A stretch of 44,847 bases of DNA from Roseofilum halophilum BLCC-M91 (lineage in GTDB: Bacteria > Cyanobacteriota > Cyanobacteriia > Cyanobacteriales > Desertifilaceae): contig NZ_JAQPOK010000122.1 in assembly GCF_030068445.1 (NCBI RefSeq), forward strand, positions 1-44,847. The letters are read 5' to 3'. Below the pieces are notes generated by a model. That model was not told where the DNA came from and made no database searches. It saw only the letters and a program-made list of their open reading frames with translations. This document shows positions 14,722 to 23,668 of the stretch, in pieces. A program made the position numbers and the translations under genes. The stretch's first letter is position 1. Each line of letters begins with the position of its first letter.

Positions 14722-15660
14722 ATGAATAGAAATTATCTATCTGCGGCTTTAGCAGGAACGGCGATCGTCAGCACAATCGTCATGACGCAAACTCAACCCA
14801 CTTTTGCCCTCACTGGAGTCGAAATCAACAACATTGCCCGCGAAGTCACCGTTCTTATTAAAGATCCTGAAGGAGAAGGCCATGGCTCTGGAGTCATTAT
14901 CGCCAAAGAAGGCAACACCTATTACGTTCTTACCGCCAATCATGTCGTCAGTTATGAAACCCAGTACAATCTCGTTACCGGAGATAAGCAAGGTTACGCG
15001 ATCGACTACAGTAAAATCCAACGGTTGAATGGCGTAGACTTGGCTATTGTTCCCTTCACCAGTGACAAAGACTATCGCATTGCCAAATTAGCCAACACCA
15101 ATACCGTTCAACAAGGACAATCCGTTTTCATTTCCGGTTGGCCAGCTACCAGTCAATCCATTCAAGAAGTGACTCGCCAATTTACGAGCGGTATTGTCTC
15201 CAGCCTACTGGAACAACCTCGTAGTGATGGATATGCTTTAGTCTACGATTCAGTCACCCGACGTGGTATGAGTGGCGGCCCAGTTTTTGATTCTGAGGGG
15301 CGCGTTATTGCCATTCATGGTTTAGGAGATGCAGAAACGCGAGATCAAGTTCAATCTGTTTCTCCCAATGCTCCAGGAATCGAATCCGTTGCCGATCTCA
15401 TCGGGTCAGGATTTAACTTAGGCATTCCCATCACTATCTATTTGCAAACCGCTCCTGGGTCAAACATTTTTCTCACCGTACAAGTCGAAAACACCCCCGT
15501 GCAACAAGCCGTGGTTGACTATACACCGCCCGCGCAACCTGACCCACGGGATACCATGAACATTAACCAAGTCTTCTCCAACATTAATGAAGGTTTAAAC
15601 ACCATCAATCGAGGGGTTGACACCTTCCGTAGAGTTTGCGGATTCTTTGGCTGTCGATGA
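14722..15660 (+). CDS. Trypsin-like serine protease, periplasmic
   Basis: A second S1-type protease of 312 residues, clearly related to the preceding one. The signal peptide (about 1-30) ends TFA. The triad is H74 in TANHV, D106 in VDLAI and S184 in GMSGGPV, with SLLEQP-type loops shared with its neighbour. The C-terminal extension (about 245-312) is unlike that of the neighbour and ends FFGCR, with two Cys close to the end; it lacks the VW terminus. GAGG about ten bases upstream supports the ATG at 14722. It probably arose by duplication with the upstream gene. The 260 bases that follow it hold only repeats. Confidence 0.9.
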   Translation: MNRNYLSAALAGTAIVSTIVMTQTQPTFALTGVEINNIAREVTVLIKDPEGEGHGSGVIIAKEGNTYYVLTANHVVSYETQYNLVTGDKQGYAIDYSKIQRLNGVDLAIVPFTSDKDYRIAKLANTNTVQQGQSVFISGWPATSQSIQEVTRQFTSGIVSSLLEQPRSDGYALVYDSVTRRGMSGGPVFDSEGRVIAIHGLGDAETRDQVQSVSPNAPGIESVADLIGSGFNLGIPITIYLQTAPGSNIFLTVQVENTPVQQAVVDYTPPAQPDPRDTMNINQVFSNINEGLNTINRGVDTFRRVCGFFGCR

Positions 15661-15743
15661 TAGCACTTTTGGCGATCGGTGAACTACGTTTTGATCTTCC
15701 TATCCCCTCTTACAGCATTTTGCGCTCCTTCAAGGGAAATTTT

Positions 15744-15813
15744 GATCCCCCCAACCCCCCTTAAAAAAGGGGGCAGTAAAAGTCCCCCTTTTTAAGGGGG
15801 ATTTAGGGGGATC
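15744..15813. repeat. 70-bp near-palindrome of G/C tracts
   Basis: GATCCCCCCAACCCCCCTTAAAAAAG pairs with CTTTTTAAGGGGGATTTAGGGGGATC across a short centre. This is a widespread type of cyanobacterial interspersed palindrome. It lies between the second trypsin-like gene and the metallopeptidase gene and could also stop transcription there, splitting the island into units. Confidence 0.75.
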
Positions 15814-15858
15814 GAGAGGGACTAAATATCAGAACCAAATACTGTAAACCTTCCTTCT

Positions 15859-15889
15859 GTAGGTTGGGTTGAACAACGTGAAACCCAAC
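15859..15889. repeat. GTAGGTTGGGTT dyad repeat, copy 2
   Basis: GTAGGTTGGGTT and AAACCCAAC flank a ten-base loop. It ends 30 bases before the metallopeptidase start, so it may lie in the 5' leader. Confidence 0.75.
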
Positions 15890-15919
15890 TAACGACTGAA
15901 TCCATTCAGAGGCAAAATA

Positions 15920-16888
15920 ATGATGCGTTGGATTAAATTTAGCCTAATTGCAGCCATGAGTATCTGTGCAGTAATTGGAGAATCTTTTCTTCCTCTATCT
16001 TCCGCTACTGCCGAATACGATCTGTTCCGCAACCCCAATGTTTCTCCCTCAGCGCCCTCTCGTCCTCCTGCTCCCAGATCCAATCCTCCAGTTTCCACAG
16101 GGCCCATACGAGGGCGATTCAAAATTGTTCACGTGCAAATCAAAAAGGAATATTTACAGCAACTGAACATTAGGCTGCAAGATTCTGGGGCGCTGAATTA
16201 CATGCAAAATAACTTAAATAACTTAAATCTAAATTTACCGGCTGATGTCCCCGTTATTTTTGGCGAATGTGGAGAAGCCAATGCTTTCTATAGTCCCAGT
16301 AAACGACAAATTATCATGTGTATCGATCTGGTACATGCCTTTGTTGTGCGTTTTCATGAAGATGACCCAGATGCATCGCTTAAGGAACTACTAGATGTGG
16401 CATTTAACGTCACCTCTTTTGTCGTTCTTCATGAAATGGGACACGCTATTATCGATATTTTTGATATTCCCGTTACTGGAAGAGAAGAAGATGCGGTAGA
16501 TGAAATGGCTGCAATTTTACTCTTAGAACAAGGAAATGCTAAGTCAGAACAAACTGTTTTACAAGCCGCCATTTCTTTCCTTCTTGCCGCAGAAAAAAAT
16601 GAGAACATCAGAAATCTACCCTATTGGGGCGAACATTCTCTAGATCAACAGCGATTTTTCAGCTTACTCTGTTTAGTCTATGGTAGCAACCCGGACAAAT
16701 ATTCTCATTTAGTAGAACGTAACATTTTGCCAGAGAGCAGAGCCAAGAGATGTCCAAGCGAATATACTCAAAAACTAAGCAGTTGGAACCGCCTGCTGGC
16801 TCCTCATATTAACAATAATCCAGTGGTTGCAGGGAATCAGCCTCAACCTCAAACTTCTTATCAACCCGATCCCGGTTTGTTATGGTAA
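15920..16888 (+). CDS. DUF4344-like exported metallopeptidase, LW tail
   Basis: A zinc metallopeptidase resembling the DUF4344 family. The HExxH motif is H171-E-M-G-H175, followed by EEDAVDEMAA (about 189-197) that can give the third ligand. The signal peptide (about 1-35, starting MMRWIKF) ends near SSATA. The mature protein begins with YDLFRNPN, a motif seen three more times in the next gene product, followed by a Pro/Ser-rich stretch. A Pro/Gln tail ends in GLLW. AGAGG about eight bases before the first ATG is the ribosome site; a second ATG follows directly. It is separated from neighbours by repeats but has the same strand and the same tail type as the island's other exported proteins. 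Substrate unknown. Confidence 0.85.
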   Translation: MMRWIKFSLIAAMSICAVIGESFLPLSSATAEYDLFRNPNVSPSAPSRPPAPRSNPPVSTGPIRGRFKIVHVQIKKEYLQQLNIRLQDSGALNYMQNNLNNLNLNLPADVPVIFGECGEANAFYSPSKRQIIMCIDLVHAFVVRFHEDDPDASLKELLDVAFNVTSFVVLHEMGHAIIDIFDIPVTGREEDAVDEMAAILLLEQGNAKSEQTVLQAAISFLLAAEKNENIRNLPYWGEHSLDQQRFFSLLCLVYGSNPDKYSHLVERNILPESRAKRCPSEYTQKLSSWNRLLAPHINNNPVVAGNQPQPQTSYQPDPGLLW

Positions 16889-16903
16889 TTAACCCCAAAA
16901 AAC

Positions 16904-16980
16904 GTAGGTTGGGTTGAACGCAATGAAACCCAACAATCCACACCAAAAATGTTGGGTTACGCTGTTGCTAATCCAACCTA
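16904..16980. repeat. Double GTAGGTTGGGTT repeat, copies 3 and 4
   Basis: Two dyads side by side: GTAGGTTGGGTT with AAACCCAAC (16904-16934), then GTTGGGTT with AATCCAACCTA (16951-16980). The whole block starts with TAGGTT and ends with AACCTA, so it is itself a long palindrome. It lies between the metallopeptidase and VWD genes. Confidence 0.7.
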
Positions 16981-17024
16981 AACCAGAGAGTAGCAAGAAA
17001 AAGCCATCAATTACGAGGTGAGTT

Positions 17025-19322
17025 ATGCGTCTAATCAAATATTTGTGGTTTGCCTTAATCAGTTTCGTTTTAGTCCTTGGTAGCGCCTGGATAAAGCGAA
17101 GTATTGCTGTTGCTTTATGTGGCATTCTAGGGTTTAACTCTAATGCCTGTTTTTGGGCAGAACAAAACCGAGCAGTTGCCATTCAACCCCCAGCGTATAA
17201 TCTTGCTCAAGGCATTGATATTTTTCGCAATGATGGTGAAGCACCACCCCCACAATCTGGCGGTACTGATATTTTCCGCAACGATGGAGGAAGTTCTCCA
17301 CCTCCCCCCGCACCCTCTGCTCCTGGAGGTATTGATATTTTCAGGAATCCGGATGTGAATCAACCGAATTCACCCATTCCTCAACCGGAAATACCTAATA
17401 CTCCTCAATCTCAAGTTCAAGAAGAGAGTTTAGCTGGTATCTGGCTATATGCCATTTACGATCAGCCATTAGCTAATGAACCTGTTCTTATCACATCTAT
17501 CAGAATTAATGAAGCTGTAGATAGAGAAACTGAAGAATTAGAATATTCGATACAAATATGTGATGCTGAATGCGATCGAATTGTTCAAAATTATGATTTT
17601 TATCCTAAAACCAGAACTCCTCACGAACAATCAGCTTTTGCTCGTTACCAAGATTTAACACTGCAAACTGTTGATAGTTTAGATGGACAGCAAATGTGGG
17701 GAGAACTCAATGATACAAGTACTGGGGAATATTTATATTTTACAATGTTAAGAATTGTTCCTGTTTCTTCACAATTTGGTAAATCTTTAAAGGTTAATCC
17801 TATCGGAGGTTCAGGAAATTTTCCTATTCCAGGAGGTAATCCTGGATCAAATAATATTAACAATAAGCCAACCACTCAAAATCCTAACTTAACTAATTTC
17901 ACGAAAAATACCAAAAATGTAGATCGATTTGATAGATTTGTGAGTACTACTGATGTTGCATCTGGCAGTCAAAAAGTTCAAGCCATAAATAGAGTTGAAG
18001 CAGTTGATAATAATTCCGTTAAAAATTGGTTGCGATCAAAAGTAAGAAAAATTTCGGATTTTGGTAAATCTTTTTTTTGCAAGAGCAACTCCAAATGTAT
18101 TAGAGGTAAAATACCGTCAATTTCATCTCGTTCAGTTGGGTCTGCTTTACGGGGAAGTAGAGTTTTAAGAGTCGCCTTGAAAGGAGCTAGATTAGGATTA
18201 AGAGTAGCTGGGAAATTAGCGATTCCTCTACTGATCCTAGATTTAGCATTGACTGCCTATGAATTCTGTCTTGCGAACCCCGATACTTGCAAGCGGATAG
18301 GAGAGAATATTGCACAGGGGTTGGAACGCTTTGGAAATCTACTCAAAGGTTCCAGTTATGGAGATCCTCATTTGGTTACCTTTGATGGGTTCCGATATAG
18401 CTTCCAAACGGTGGGAGAATTTATCTTAGCTAAATCTGTGGGGGGAGACTTTGAGGTGCAAACCCGTCAGGGAGCGATACCGGGACGCGATGTGTCTCTG
18501 AATACGGGAGCAGCAATGAAGATAGGGCGCGATCGCATCGCATTTTATAGTAAATTCTTCCCAGACTCGGATACCAGTACCCCCCTGCGCGTCAACGGTA
18601 GGCCCACCAGAATCTCCGGTAACTCCCTCTCCTTACCCGGTGGAGGCGCAATTTATAAACAGGGAGGTCGAAATTATCTCGTCAAATGGCCCTCTGGAGA
18701 AGAAGTCGCCATCCGCTTCATTCAAATGTCCGGTTCTGAATATATGAACGTCACTCCCCATGTTCTCAGTTCGCCTCCCGGTCAATTTACCGGACTCTTA
18801 GGCAACTTAAACGGCAATCCTGGTGACGACTTACGAACCCGAAGCGGTAATGTGCTTCCCTCCAAATCCAGTTACGGACAAGTGCGAGATGTGGTCACTC
18901 GAATCGTTCCCATTCCCGGTGCTATTCCTGTTCGTCGCATTGAAAATGCAGTCTTCAATCAACTCTATAAAAACTTTGGCAATAGCTGGCGCATTAGTCA
19001 AAGCGAATCCCTCTTTGATTATGCCCCCGGTCAAACCACGGAAACCTTCACCGATAAGAGCTTCCCCAGACGCTATAAAACCATGGATATGCTCTCGGCC
19101 CAACAAATCCGAGAAGCCGAACAAACCTGTTTAGAAGCAGGAGTTGAACCGGACTTATTGGAAGGCTGTATCTTCGATGTTGGCTTTACGGGCGACCGAA
19201 GCTTTGCTCAAGCTGCCGCCAGCGCCTTAAATATCATCGACCAACTCAATGATATTGTCCCTGGTGGCGTGCCCATTCCCCGACCGAGATTACCGATTCC
19301 GATTCCCGGTTTACCGTTTTAA
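17025..19322 (+). CDS. VWD (von Willebrand type D) domain protein, membrane anchored
   Basis: A 765-residue envelope protein. Residues 1-47 form a hydrophobic N-terminal module, MR-IK then LCGILG-x-N-x-N-x-C-x-W, nearly shared with the papain-like product of the next gene. Residues 60-110 hold three DIFRN units in Pro/Gly-rich linker. After an unassigned region and a second hydrophobic stretch (about 390-415), a VWD domain covers about 443-620, with YGDPHLVTFDG at its start and TGLLGNLNGNPGDD near its end. The C terminus is helical, then Pro/Ile-rich, ending GLPF. VWD domains serve in extracellular adhesion or protein binding. GAGGTGAG before the ATG is a strong ribosome site. Bases before 18350 are clearly more AT-rich than those after, suggesting domain shuffling. 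Confidence 0.85.
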   Translation: MRLIKYLWFALISFVLVLGSAWIKRSIAVALCGILGFNSNACFWAEQNRAVAIQPPAYNLAQGIDIFRNDGEAPPPQSGGTDIFRNDGGSSPPPPAPSAPGGIDIFRNPDVNQPNSPIPQPEIPNTPQSQVQEESLAGIWLYAIYDQPLANEPVLITSIRINEAVDRETEELEYSIQICDAECDRIVQNYDFYPKTRTPHEQSAFARYQDLTLQTVDSLDGQQMWGELNDTSTGEYLYFTMLRIVPVSSQFGKSLKVNPIGGSGNFPIPGGNPGSNNINNKPTTQNPNLTNFTKNTKNVDRFDRFVSTTDVASGSQKVQAINRVEAVDNNSVKNWLRSKVRKISDFGKSFFCKSNSKCIRGKIPSISSRSVGSALRGSRVLRVALKGARLGLRVAGKLAIPLLILDLALTAYEFCLANPDTCKRIGENIAQGLERFGNLLKGSSYGDPHLVTFDGFRYSFQTVGEFILAKSVGGDFEVQTRQGAIPGRDVSLNTGAAMKIGRDRIAFYSKFFPDSDTSTPLRVNGRPTRISGNSLSLPGGGAIYKQGGRNYLVKWPSGEEVAIRFIQMSGSEYMNVTPHVLSSPPGQFTGLLGNLNGNPGDDLRTRSGNVLPSKSSYGQVRDVVTRIVPIPGAIPVRRIENAVFNQLYKNFGNSWRISQSESLFDYAPGQTTETFTDKSFPRRYKTMDMLSAQQIREAEQTCLEAGVEPDLLEGCIFDVGFTGDRSFAQAAASALNIIDQLNDIVPGGVPIPRPRLPIPIPGLPF

Positions 19323-19330
19323 TCGCGCTC

Positions 19331-19366
19331 AACCCAACTTAACTCCGCTCTGGGTTGAGTTGGGTT
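19331..19366. repeat. Degenerate TTGGGTT dyad repeat
   Basis: AACCCAACT and AGTTGGGTT form an inverted repeat with an 18-base spacer, just past the VWD stop. It resembles the GTAGGTTGGGTT family but lacks its ends. Confidence 0.5.
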
Positions 19367-19430
19367 TGACTGCGTTCAAACTAACTTACAAACCTCTCAA
19401 CTTTATTGAATGCGAATCGCGAGGTAAATT

Positions 19431-21158
19431 ATGCGTTGGATTAAATTTATAATCATTACCGTCTTCAGTTCTATCCTACTCGTTATCACTTCAGCTCTAT
19501 TTAAGAAGTTTGTAGCAATTTATCTGTGCGGAATTCTGGGAATAAACACCAATCTCTGTCTCTGGCTAGATAGTCAGAAAGTTATAGCACTTGAACCAAT
19601 ACCTCAATTGTCTTTAACAGCATATAAACAATCTCAAAAATCAATTTGGATTCTAGAATTTCCTGGTTTTGAATGGTCAAATAGGACATGCAAATCCAGT
19701 AACATGGTGCAAATCGAGATGGTTTTGAATGGTTCTTCTTTTAGTGGACAAACCCAACGAACAGAAAATAATAGACCAAGAACTGTTGCTGTAGTTAATG
19801 GTGTAATGAGCGGTACTAATGTACAGTTAACAATTACATCTCCTTTAGATGGAGAGATTGTAGTCTTGAATGGTTCCTTAAATCAACAAGGTCAATTTTC
19901 TGGAACTGCAACTTACAGCAATGGTGCTGGGCGTTGTAGAGGACGTTCTTCACAATTCAAGTTAGTCCAAAGATCGGGCACTCCTATTCAACCACAACCG
20001 CAAAATATCGATAAACAAAATTTCCGAAAATCTGATGAACAAGCAGCAGCAGAATTAGCAGCACTGCGACAACAGGGACAGCGTGAAGGTTGGACATTTA
20101 ATCTGGGTGATAGTTTAGCCTTTAGAATTCTTCTCGAAGTGCTGGCTGGTACTCGAATTCCCGATAATTTTAGTCCCATAATCATCGACATTGCCAGAAT
20201 TTTAGCCCTATTAATTCAACAAGCCTCGCAAAATAATCCCACACCTGCGCCACCCGCTCCTACACCTCCTGCTCCTCAACCGAGACCTCAACCCAATCCC
20301 AATCAAAATCAATTACCCAGCCGTTTTGATGCTCGTGAATGGAATGTTGTTCCTAGGGTTAGACACCAAGGAGGTTGCGGAAGTTGTTGGGCATTTGCAG
20401 GCATCAGTTCTCACGAAATCGCCTACAGTTCCCGCTACCAATACCCCAGTAATAGCTTGAATCTGAGCGAACAACAACTGCTCTCTTGTAATCCTCAAGG
20501 CTATAGTTGTGAGGGTGGATTTGTCACTGAAGATGACTCCCATTATCGCTATCAATCTGGGGTAGTCACTGAACAAGTTTATCCTTATGAAGAAGAAAAA
20601 ACTCCCTGTCGAAGATTAAGTCCACCAAGGTCTGGAAATATTTACAATATTAGAGCCTTTGACTTTATCCTTAGCCTCAGAGACAATCCAGGAAGTCAAC
20701 CGAATATCACCAAAATTAAACAAGGGATTTATACTTCCGGCAGTGTTTGGGTAGGAATGGCAACCAATGAAGCCTTTCAAGCGTATCAAGGTGGAGTCTT
20801 TAATGCTTGCTCAACTTCCAAACCCGATCATGCTGTTAACCTCATTGGTTGGGATGATGCAGGAGGTTACTGGATTGCTCGTAATTCTTGGGGCGATGAT
20901 TGGGGAGAAAACGGCTATTTCCGCATCAAGTATGGCTGTAGTCAAATTGGAGCGAGTGCCGCTATTCCTAGACTACCCGAACTCCAATCTTGTAACAACG
21001 GCAATTGTCGGGGTAGAGCAGCAGTTCCTCCCCCTTGGTTAAAAGGTTCTTCAGCTCCAGTTGCTCCACCTCCCGTTCAACCTGCTCCCGTTTCACCCCC
21101 TCCAGCGCAGCAACCCGCTCCTCCCTCTAACGAACCATCTCCAGGATGGTTATGGTAA
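19431..21158 (+). CDS. Papain-like (C1) cysteine protease, membrane anchored, LW tail
   Basis: A 575-residue protein with a catalytic C1 papain domain at about 303-520: C319 in GGCGSCWAFA, H467 in DHAVNLIGWD, N485 in RNSWGDDWGENGYF, and the oxyanion Gln just before the Cys loop. Residues 1-49 repeat the membrane module of the VWD protein (MRWIK ... LCGILG-x-N-x-N-x-C-x-W). A beta-rich domain of unknown type spans about 70-185, then a helical stretch and a Pro-rich linker lead into the protease. Several extra Cys pairs suggest disulfides in the periplasm. The tail (about 535-575) is Pro/Ala-rich and ends GWLW. GAGG before the ATG is a good ribosome site. No inhibitory propeptide is recognisable, unless the beta-rich part serves as one. 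Confidence 0.9.
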   Translation: MRWIKFIIITVFSSILLVITSALFKKFVAIYLCGILGINTNLCLWLDSQKVIALEPIPQLSLTAYKQSQKSIWILEFPGFEWSNRTCKSSNMVQIEMVLNGSSFSGQTQRTENNRPRTVAVVNGVMSGTNVQLTITSPLDGEIVVLNGSLNQQGQFSGTATYSNGAGRCRGRSSQFKLVQRSGTPIQPQPQNIDKQNFRKSDEQAAAELAALRQQGQREGWTFNLGDSLAFRILLEVLAGTRIPDNFSPIIIDIARILALLIQQASQNNPTPAPPAPTPPAPQPRPQPNPNQNQLPSRFDAREWNVVPRVRHQGGCGSCWAFAGISSHEIAYSSRYQYPSNSLNLSEQQLLSCNPQGYSCEGGFVTEDDSHYRYQSGVVTEQVYPYEEEKTPCRRLSPPRSGNIYNIRAFDFILSLRDNPGSQPNITKIKQGIYTSGSVWVGMATNEAFQAYQGGVFNACSTSKPDHAVNLIGWDDAGGYWIARNSWGDDWGENGYFRIKYGCSQIGASAAIPRLPELQSCNNGNCRGRAAVPPPWLKGSSAPVAPPPVQPAPVSPPPAQQPAPPSNEPSPGWLW

Positions 21159-21256
21159 GTCCAGCCGGAAATCTAGAGCTGTTCTCACTCAGTACAGCGT
21201 GAATTCATATCCAATTTGTCCATCCCTTTTCAATTGAGTATTTAGGAGTCCATCAC

Positions 21257-23605
21257 ATGGTTACCTCATCATCCCCTTTAGATAATTTACATGACACCAT
21301 TAAAGGATATTTGCCTGATGCTACTGAGGATCAGATCAAACGTTTTGCCCATCAATTTCAGCGACTGCAAGAGCTTGAGAAATATTTTTCACAATATCCA
21401 GAGGATCTAGAAAGATGGAAAGATAAATCCGGTTTCCCCATCAACGAATTCGCTCGTGCAATCAAAGCCCTCGATTATCAGCGACCCTATCGAATTGCGA
21501 TGATTGGTCTCACTGGTGCAGGCAAAAGTACGCTATTGAATGCTTTGCTGGGAAGATCTTTGGTGTTGATGAAAGATATTGGCAAACCGGCAACTGGAGC
21601 TGCTCTGGAAATTTTTCTAGATGTATCCCAAAGAGGCATTGAGAAAGCCGATGTCAGTTATCGAAAGGAGTCAAATATCCGGGAACTCATTAAGGATTTT
21701 GTTGAACGTTATCAGCTTGATGCTTCCGGACTCACTGGTAATTTAGATGCAGGTTTTGCCACGGCTCTTCGTCAATTACAACCTCAGAATTCATTGACGG
21801 AACGGGAACGCCGAGAATTTGAAGAATTACGAAATACGCTGGCTGATATCGTTATTCAGTCCGCCAATAATGGCAATCATAGTCTTCGTACAGAGTTTTT
21901 TCTATCTAACTCAACCGATGTGCAAGAACTGATGAATTTAATTGATGAGAATAGCCAGCTCAATAGCGAGAATAATCCTCAACGCCGCATTGGTTTAGTA
22001 AAATCTGTCACTTATCATATTAAGCCTCACAGCAACCTCAATGGATTGGCCACACTGCACCTTCCTGGAAATGTCTGCTTGGTCGATCTGCCTGGACTTG
22101 ATGGTACTCCTCTCCATGACATTATCATCAGTGAGGGGATTAAAGATGCTGATGCCGTTGTCTTTATTTTGCGTCCCCCACGCATCCTCGGTCGAGGAGA
22201 TGCTTATCTGCTGAATCGGGTACGCAAATATATCAGTCTTGAGGGTAGTAGTGAATCGGGCGATCGCATCTTCTTGGTCTTGAACGCTAGAGATAGCATT
22301 ATGGTCGATGACAGACGGACACCAGATAACCTGCCAAGGGATATGCAGGATTTGATGGATTTGCTTGTGCCCAATTATGCTAGATATTTTAGCGATCGCG
22401 GTGGCGAGTATCCTTACTTTTTGACTTCTGCTTGGGCAGCATATGCTGCTCAGAAGCAACTGAATGGAGAACCTATCAAGGATATTCAAACCTATGAGTC
22501 AGTTAAACTCAAGCTGGGGGTTCAGGGAAGAGGCGATCGCGAAGTCCTAGAAGCCAGCCAAGTTCCCAAGTTGGCAGAAGAATTGACTAAATTTGCCCGC
22601 GAGCATCGCATTGAGGGACAAATTCGCGATGGTAAATCTGCTGTTGATAGTATCATTGAATGGCTGATTGACAGTTTCAAAAAAGACAGTCAAATTCGGG
22701 ATCGTAGAGGCACATCATACTTAACGGAAAAACGAGAAGAAATCATCAAAAAAAGGCAAAAAGAGCAGGAGAGATTAGTTAAGCAAATCCGAGAAAGTCA
22801 AGAGAGTCGATTGGAGAATTTACGCAGTCAACTGGCAAAAATAGCTCAGTCGATCTGCGATCGCTGCGATCGGGCCATTCAAGAGAAGATGCCTGAACTG
22901 TGGAAAACCAGTTTTCTCGATGTAGAAGACCGTCTTGGTCGTCAAAACATTGCCAAACTCGGTTACGAATGTATACTGACTGAAACTCAAATTAACCTTT
23001 GGTATGAACTAACTCATGAAGTTCCAGATATGGCCAAGAAGTTGGTTCGAGCGTACACCGATCAGATCGCAACTTCCCAGATAGCTGAAAAAATTGCTCG
23101 CGGTTGCTACAACTATGTAGACGTTTCTCTACTCCACTCAACAATCCAAGAAAAAATAGACGAAAACATGCACCGCAACCTACCTGAAATAGCCCGTCGT
23201 ATTGCCATAACTCAAATGACCGATCCCGCGCTTTATTTTACAGCTATGGATGCTAACGGTCACCCTGAGAAAAAGCAGCTTTTCGATCGTCTTGCTCAAA
23301 TCCCACGTCAGCCAGAAGTAAGTAGTCAAAATTTCACTGCATTTATTACAGAAATCCGAAAAATATATGAAAAATTTGTGTCTCCATATTGCATTGTAGG
23401 CCTTTTGAATGTCTATCGATATGAAATGATTGTGATCGAAGATTCGTTACTAGACTACATTAAACAGATGTTTCACAAAATCCGTTATTCAAACGATCCG
23501 ATTTTGAACGCAGCAATCAACGAAAGTCTCAGCGACGATCCTAACTGGAAACGTCTTGAGTTAATCCAACAAAAACTGGCTATCCTCGAAACGATCAAAT
23601 CCTAA
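21257..23605 (+). CDS. Dynamin-like large GTPase
   Basis: A 782-residue cytosolic GTPase. The G domain spans about 75-400: P-loop GLTGAGKST at 84-92, G2 Thr probably in the KPATGA segment, G3 DLPGLDG near 277, and NARD at 343 as G4. A long insert between G2 and G3 and a helical C-terminal half (about 470-782, heptad-rich near 490-540) resemble bacterial dynamin-like proteins, which self-assemble and may remodel membranes. No transmembrane segment is evident. AGGAG eight bases before the ATG is the ribosome site. It starts the cytosolic part of the island and is followed by a second GTPase and a GAP1-like protein, so it probably belongs to one NTP-dependent system. Confidence 0.85.
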   Translation: MVTSSSPLDNLHDTIKGYLPDATEDQIKRFAHQFQRLQELEKYFSQYPEDLERWKDKSGFPINEFARAIKALDYQRPYRIAMIGLTGAGKSTLLNALLGRSLVLMKDIGKPATGAALEIFLDVSQRGIEKADVSYRKESNIRELIKDFVERYQLDASGLTGNLDAGFATALRQLQPQNSLTERERREFEELRNTLADIVIQSANNGNHSLRTEFFLSNSTDVQELMNLIDENSQLNSENNPQRRIGLVKSVTYHIKPHSNLNGLATLHLPGNVCLVDLPGLDGTPLHDIIISEGIKDADAVVFILRPPRILGRGDAYLLNRVRKYISLEGSSESGDRIFLVLNARDSIMVDDRRTPDNLPRDMQDLMDLLVPNYARYFSDRGGEYPYFLTSAWAAYAAQKQLNGEPIKDIQTYESVKLKLGVQGRGDREVLEASQVPKLAEELTKFAREHRIEGQIRDGKSAVDSIIEWLIDSFKKDSQIRDRRGTSYLTEKREEIIKKRQKEQERLVKQIRESQESRLENLRSQLAKIAQSICDRCDRAIQEKMPELWKTSFLDVEDRLGRQNIAKLGYECILTETQINLWYELTHEVPDMAKKLVRAYTDQIATSQIAEKIARGCYNYVDVSLLHSTIQEKIDENMHRNLPEIARRIAITQMTDPALYFTAMDANGHPEKKQLFDRLAQIPRQPEVSSQNFTAFITEIRKIYEKFVSPYCIVGLLNVYRYEMIVIEDSLLDYIKQMFHKIRYSNDPILNAAINESLSDDPNWKRLELIQQKLAILETIKS

Positions 23606-23668
23606 TCAACTCAGCCCTTCCCAAAAGGGCACAGTTAATTTTTGACAATAATTCACTCAGGATATTTT

